Made by a program: the position numbers and the translations under genes
Part shown: one piece after another, positions 63,468 through 64,000 of the stretch
Position numbering within the stretch: the stretch's first letter is position 1
Layout of the letters: each line of letters begins with the position of its first letter
Notes under the pieces: generated by a model
The model's database searches: none
The model's input: only the letters and a program-made list of their open reading frames with translations
What the model was told of the DNA's origin: nothing
Source: Alphaproteobacteria bacterium
Lineage (GTDB): Bacteria > Pseudomonadota > Alphaproteobacteria > Caulobacterales > Parvularculaceae
Direction: 5' to 3'
DNA length: 64,000 nt
Assembly: GCA_016125455.1 (NCBI GenBank)
Contig: WGLS01000001.1
Coordinates: 62,001 to 126,000, forward strand

Positions 63468-64000
63468 TTAGTCACGCAACGAACCGGGGAACCTCGCGCC
63501 AAACGGCTCAAGCGCAAGTCGGGCCGTATTGGCGACGAAACTCGCCGTGGAATAGGCGCCGACAAGAGCGATGATCTCCAGCTGCTCTTCAACCGACCAA
63601 TGCTCGGCAAATGCGGGCATCGCCTCATCCGTGACAATGCCCTCAGCGCAAAGATCGTCGACAACGCGAAGCAACGCCTTTTCACGCGCAGGCCAGGCGT
63701 CATCGTCCCATCGACCAAGGCGCGTCGCCCTCACCTGATCTTCGGCGAAGCATGCATGCTTTGCGAAAATCGCGACGTGGACGCCCCATTCGTATTCGCA
63801 GTTCCGATTCGCGGTGGTCCGGAGGACGACAATCTCGCGTTCGCGCAACAGAAGCGGGCTTTCTTTATCTAGAAGATTGGGCATGCCTTTCTCTAGAAAC
63901 CGCCGGCTGTTGGCGAACGTGCGAAAAAGCGCCAGAAGATACCCATCCTGTTGGGGATACTTTGAAAGGATCAAAGCAATATCGTCCGGGTAGGGTGGGT
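63468..64000 (-). CDS. Carboxymuconolactone decarboxylase family protein (5' end outside window)
   Basis: At least 177 residues; the frame is open to the right edge (encoding PYPDDIALILSKYPQQDGY), so the true start is probably outside. REREIVVLRTTANRNCEYEWGVHVAIF and EEQLEIIALVGAYSTASFVAN are the helical CMD signature; the Cys of the AhpD-like CxxC is single here (NCEYEW), as in non-peroxidase members. Possibly a decarboxylase-like or unknown enzyme. Confidence 0.82.
   Translation of the reverse strand, partial: PPYPDDIALILSKYPQQDGYLLALFRTFANSRRFLEKGMPNLLDKESPLLLREREIVVLRTTANRNCEYEWGVHVAIFAKHACFAEDQVRATRLGRWDDDAWPAREKALLRVVDDLCAEGIVTDEAMPAFAEHWSVEEQLEIIALVGAYSTASFVANTARLALEPFGARFPGSLRD

Overview
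The window reads as a contiguous stretch of chromosome from a GC-rich alphaproteobacterium, probably a marine Hyphomonadales/Parvularculales-type organism. The evidence is MmcB, DUF3297, ZapE, an LDH-like malate dehydrogenase, a four-subunit sdh set and an exosortase-type glycosyltransferase. This placement is an inference from gene content, not a marker-gene test. Coding density is high, the gaps are short, and no prophage or CRISPR array is visible.

Layout. 1-5.4 kb: the N-terminal two thirds of polA (cut by the window edge), a VOC protein, a Tat-exported ferritin-like protein, a B12-binding regulator-like protein and an acetyltransferase behind a ten-G tract. 5.6-18.3 kb: tRNA-Thr(CGU), a PilZ protein, and the classic rpmI-rplT-pheS-pheT group on the minus strand. 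That group is broken up by a P1-family peptidase, an FkbM methyltransferase, a small membrane protein and a complete one-module NRPS (C-A-PCP-TE, adenylation code close to glycine). 18.4-24.8 kb: exported hydrolases, a duplicated unknown protein, and a MarR regulator coupled to a crotonase. 24.9-35.2 kb: sdhC-sdhD-sdhA, then about 6.9 kb of unrelated genes (CADD-like oxygenase, ferritin-like protein, M19 protein, GalM, TerC, dienoyl-CoA isomerase) before sdhB. 35.9-37.9 kb: a tightly overlapping arsenic operon, arsR-arsI/cadI-arsC-aqpS. 37.9-44.6 kb: zapE, an MFS pump, rimM, ttcA, a DUF1704 peptidase-like gene, trmD and rplS. 44.7-56.6 kb: exported hydrolases (DUF885, PhoD, M28), a glycosyltransferase, a sulfotransferase, a redoxin, mdh, an outer-membrane barrel and an Na+/alanine symporter.

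The clearest accessory feature is a 2,590-bp IS1-family element at 56,694-59,283, with 19-bp perfect terminal repeats and an 8-bp target duplication. Besides its transposase it carries three cargo genes: a small CxxC protein, a lysine-rich 77-residue protein and a P63C-domain protein. The last two share an RSEIA-(K/R)KAA motif, and four TGCWWGCA-type repeats sit between the P63C gene and the transposase. This is the best candidate in the window for an undescribed module. After the element come a ferredoxin reductase/ferredoxin pair, an exported-type EEP phosphatase, mmcB, a YjhX-like protein, a YbjQ protein and a carboxymuconolactone decarboxylase-family gene that runs off the right edge.

Two themes recur. 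Ancient gene clusters (pheST, rimM-trmD-rplS, sdhCDAB) are opened up by unrelated genes. Tail-to-tail gene pairs repeatedly share a 4-nt CTAG/CTAA that supplies both stop codons.
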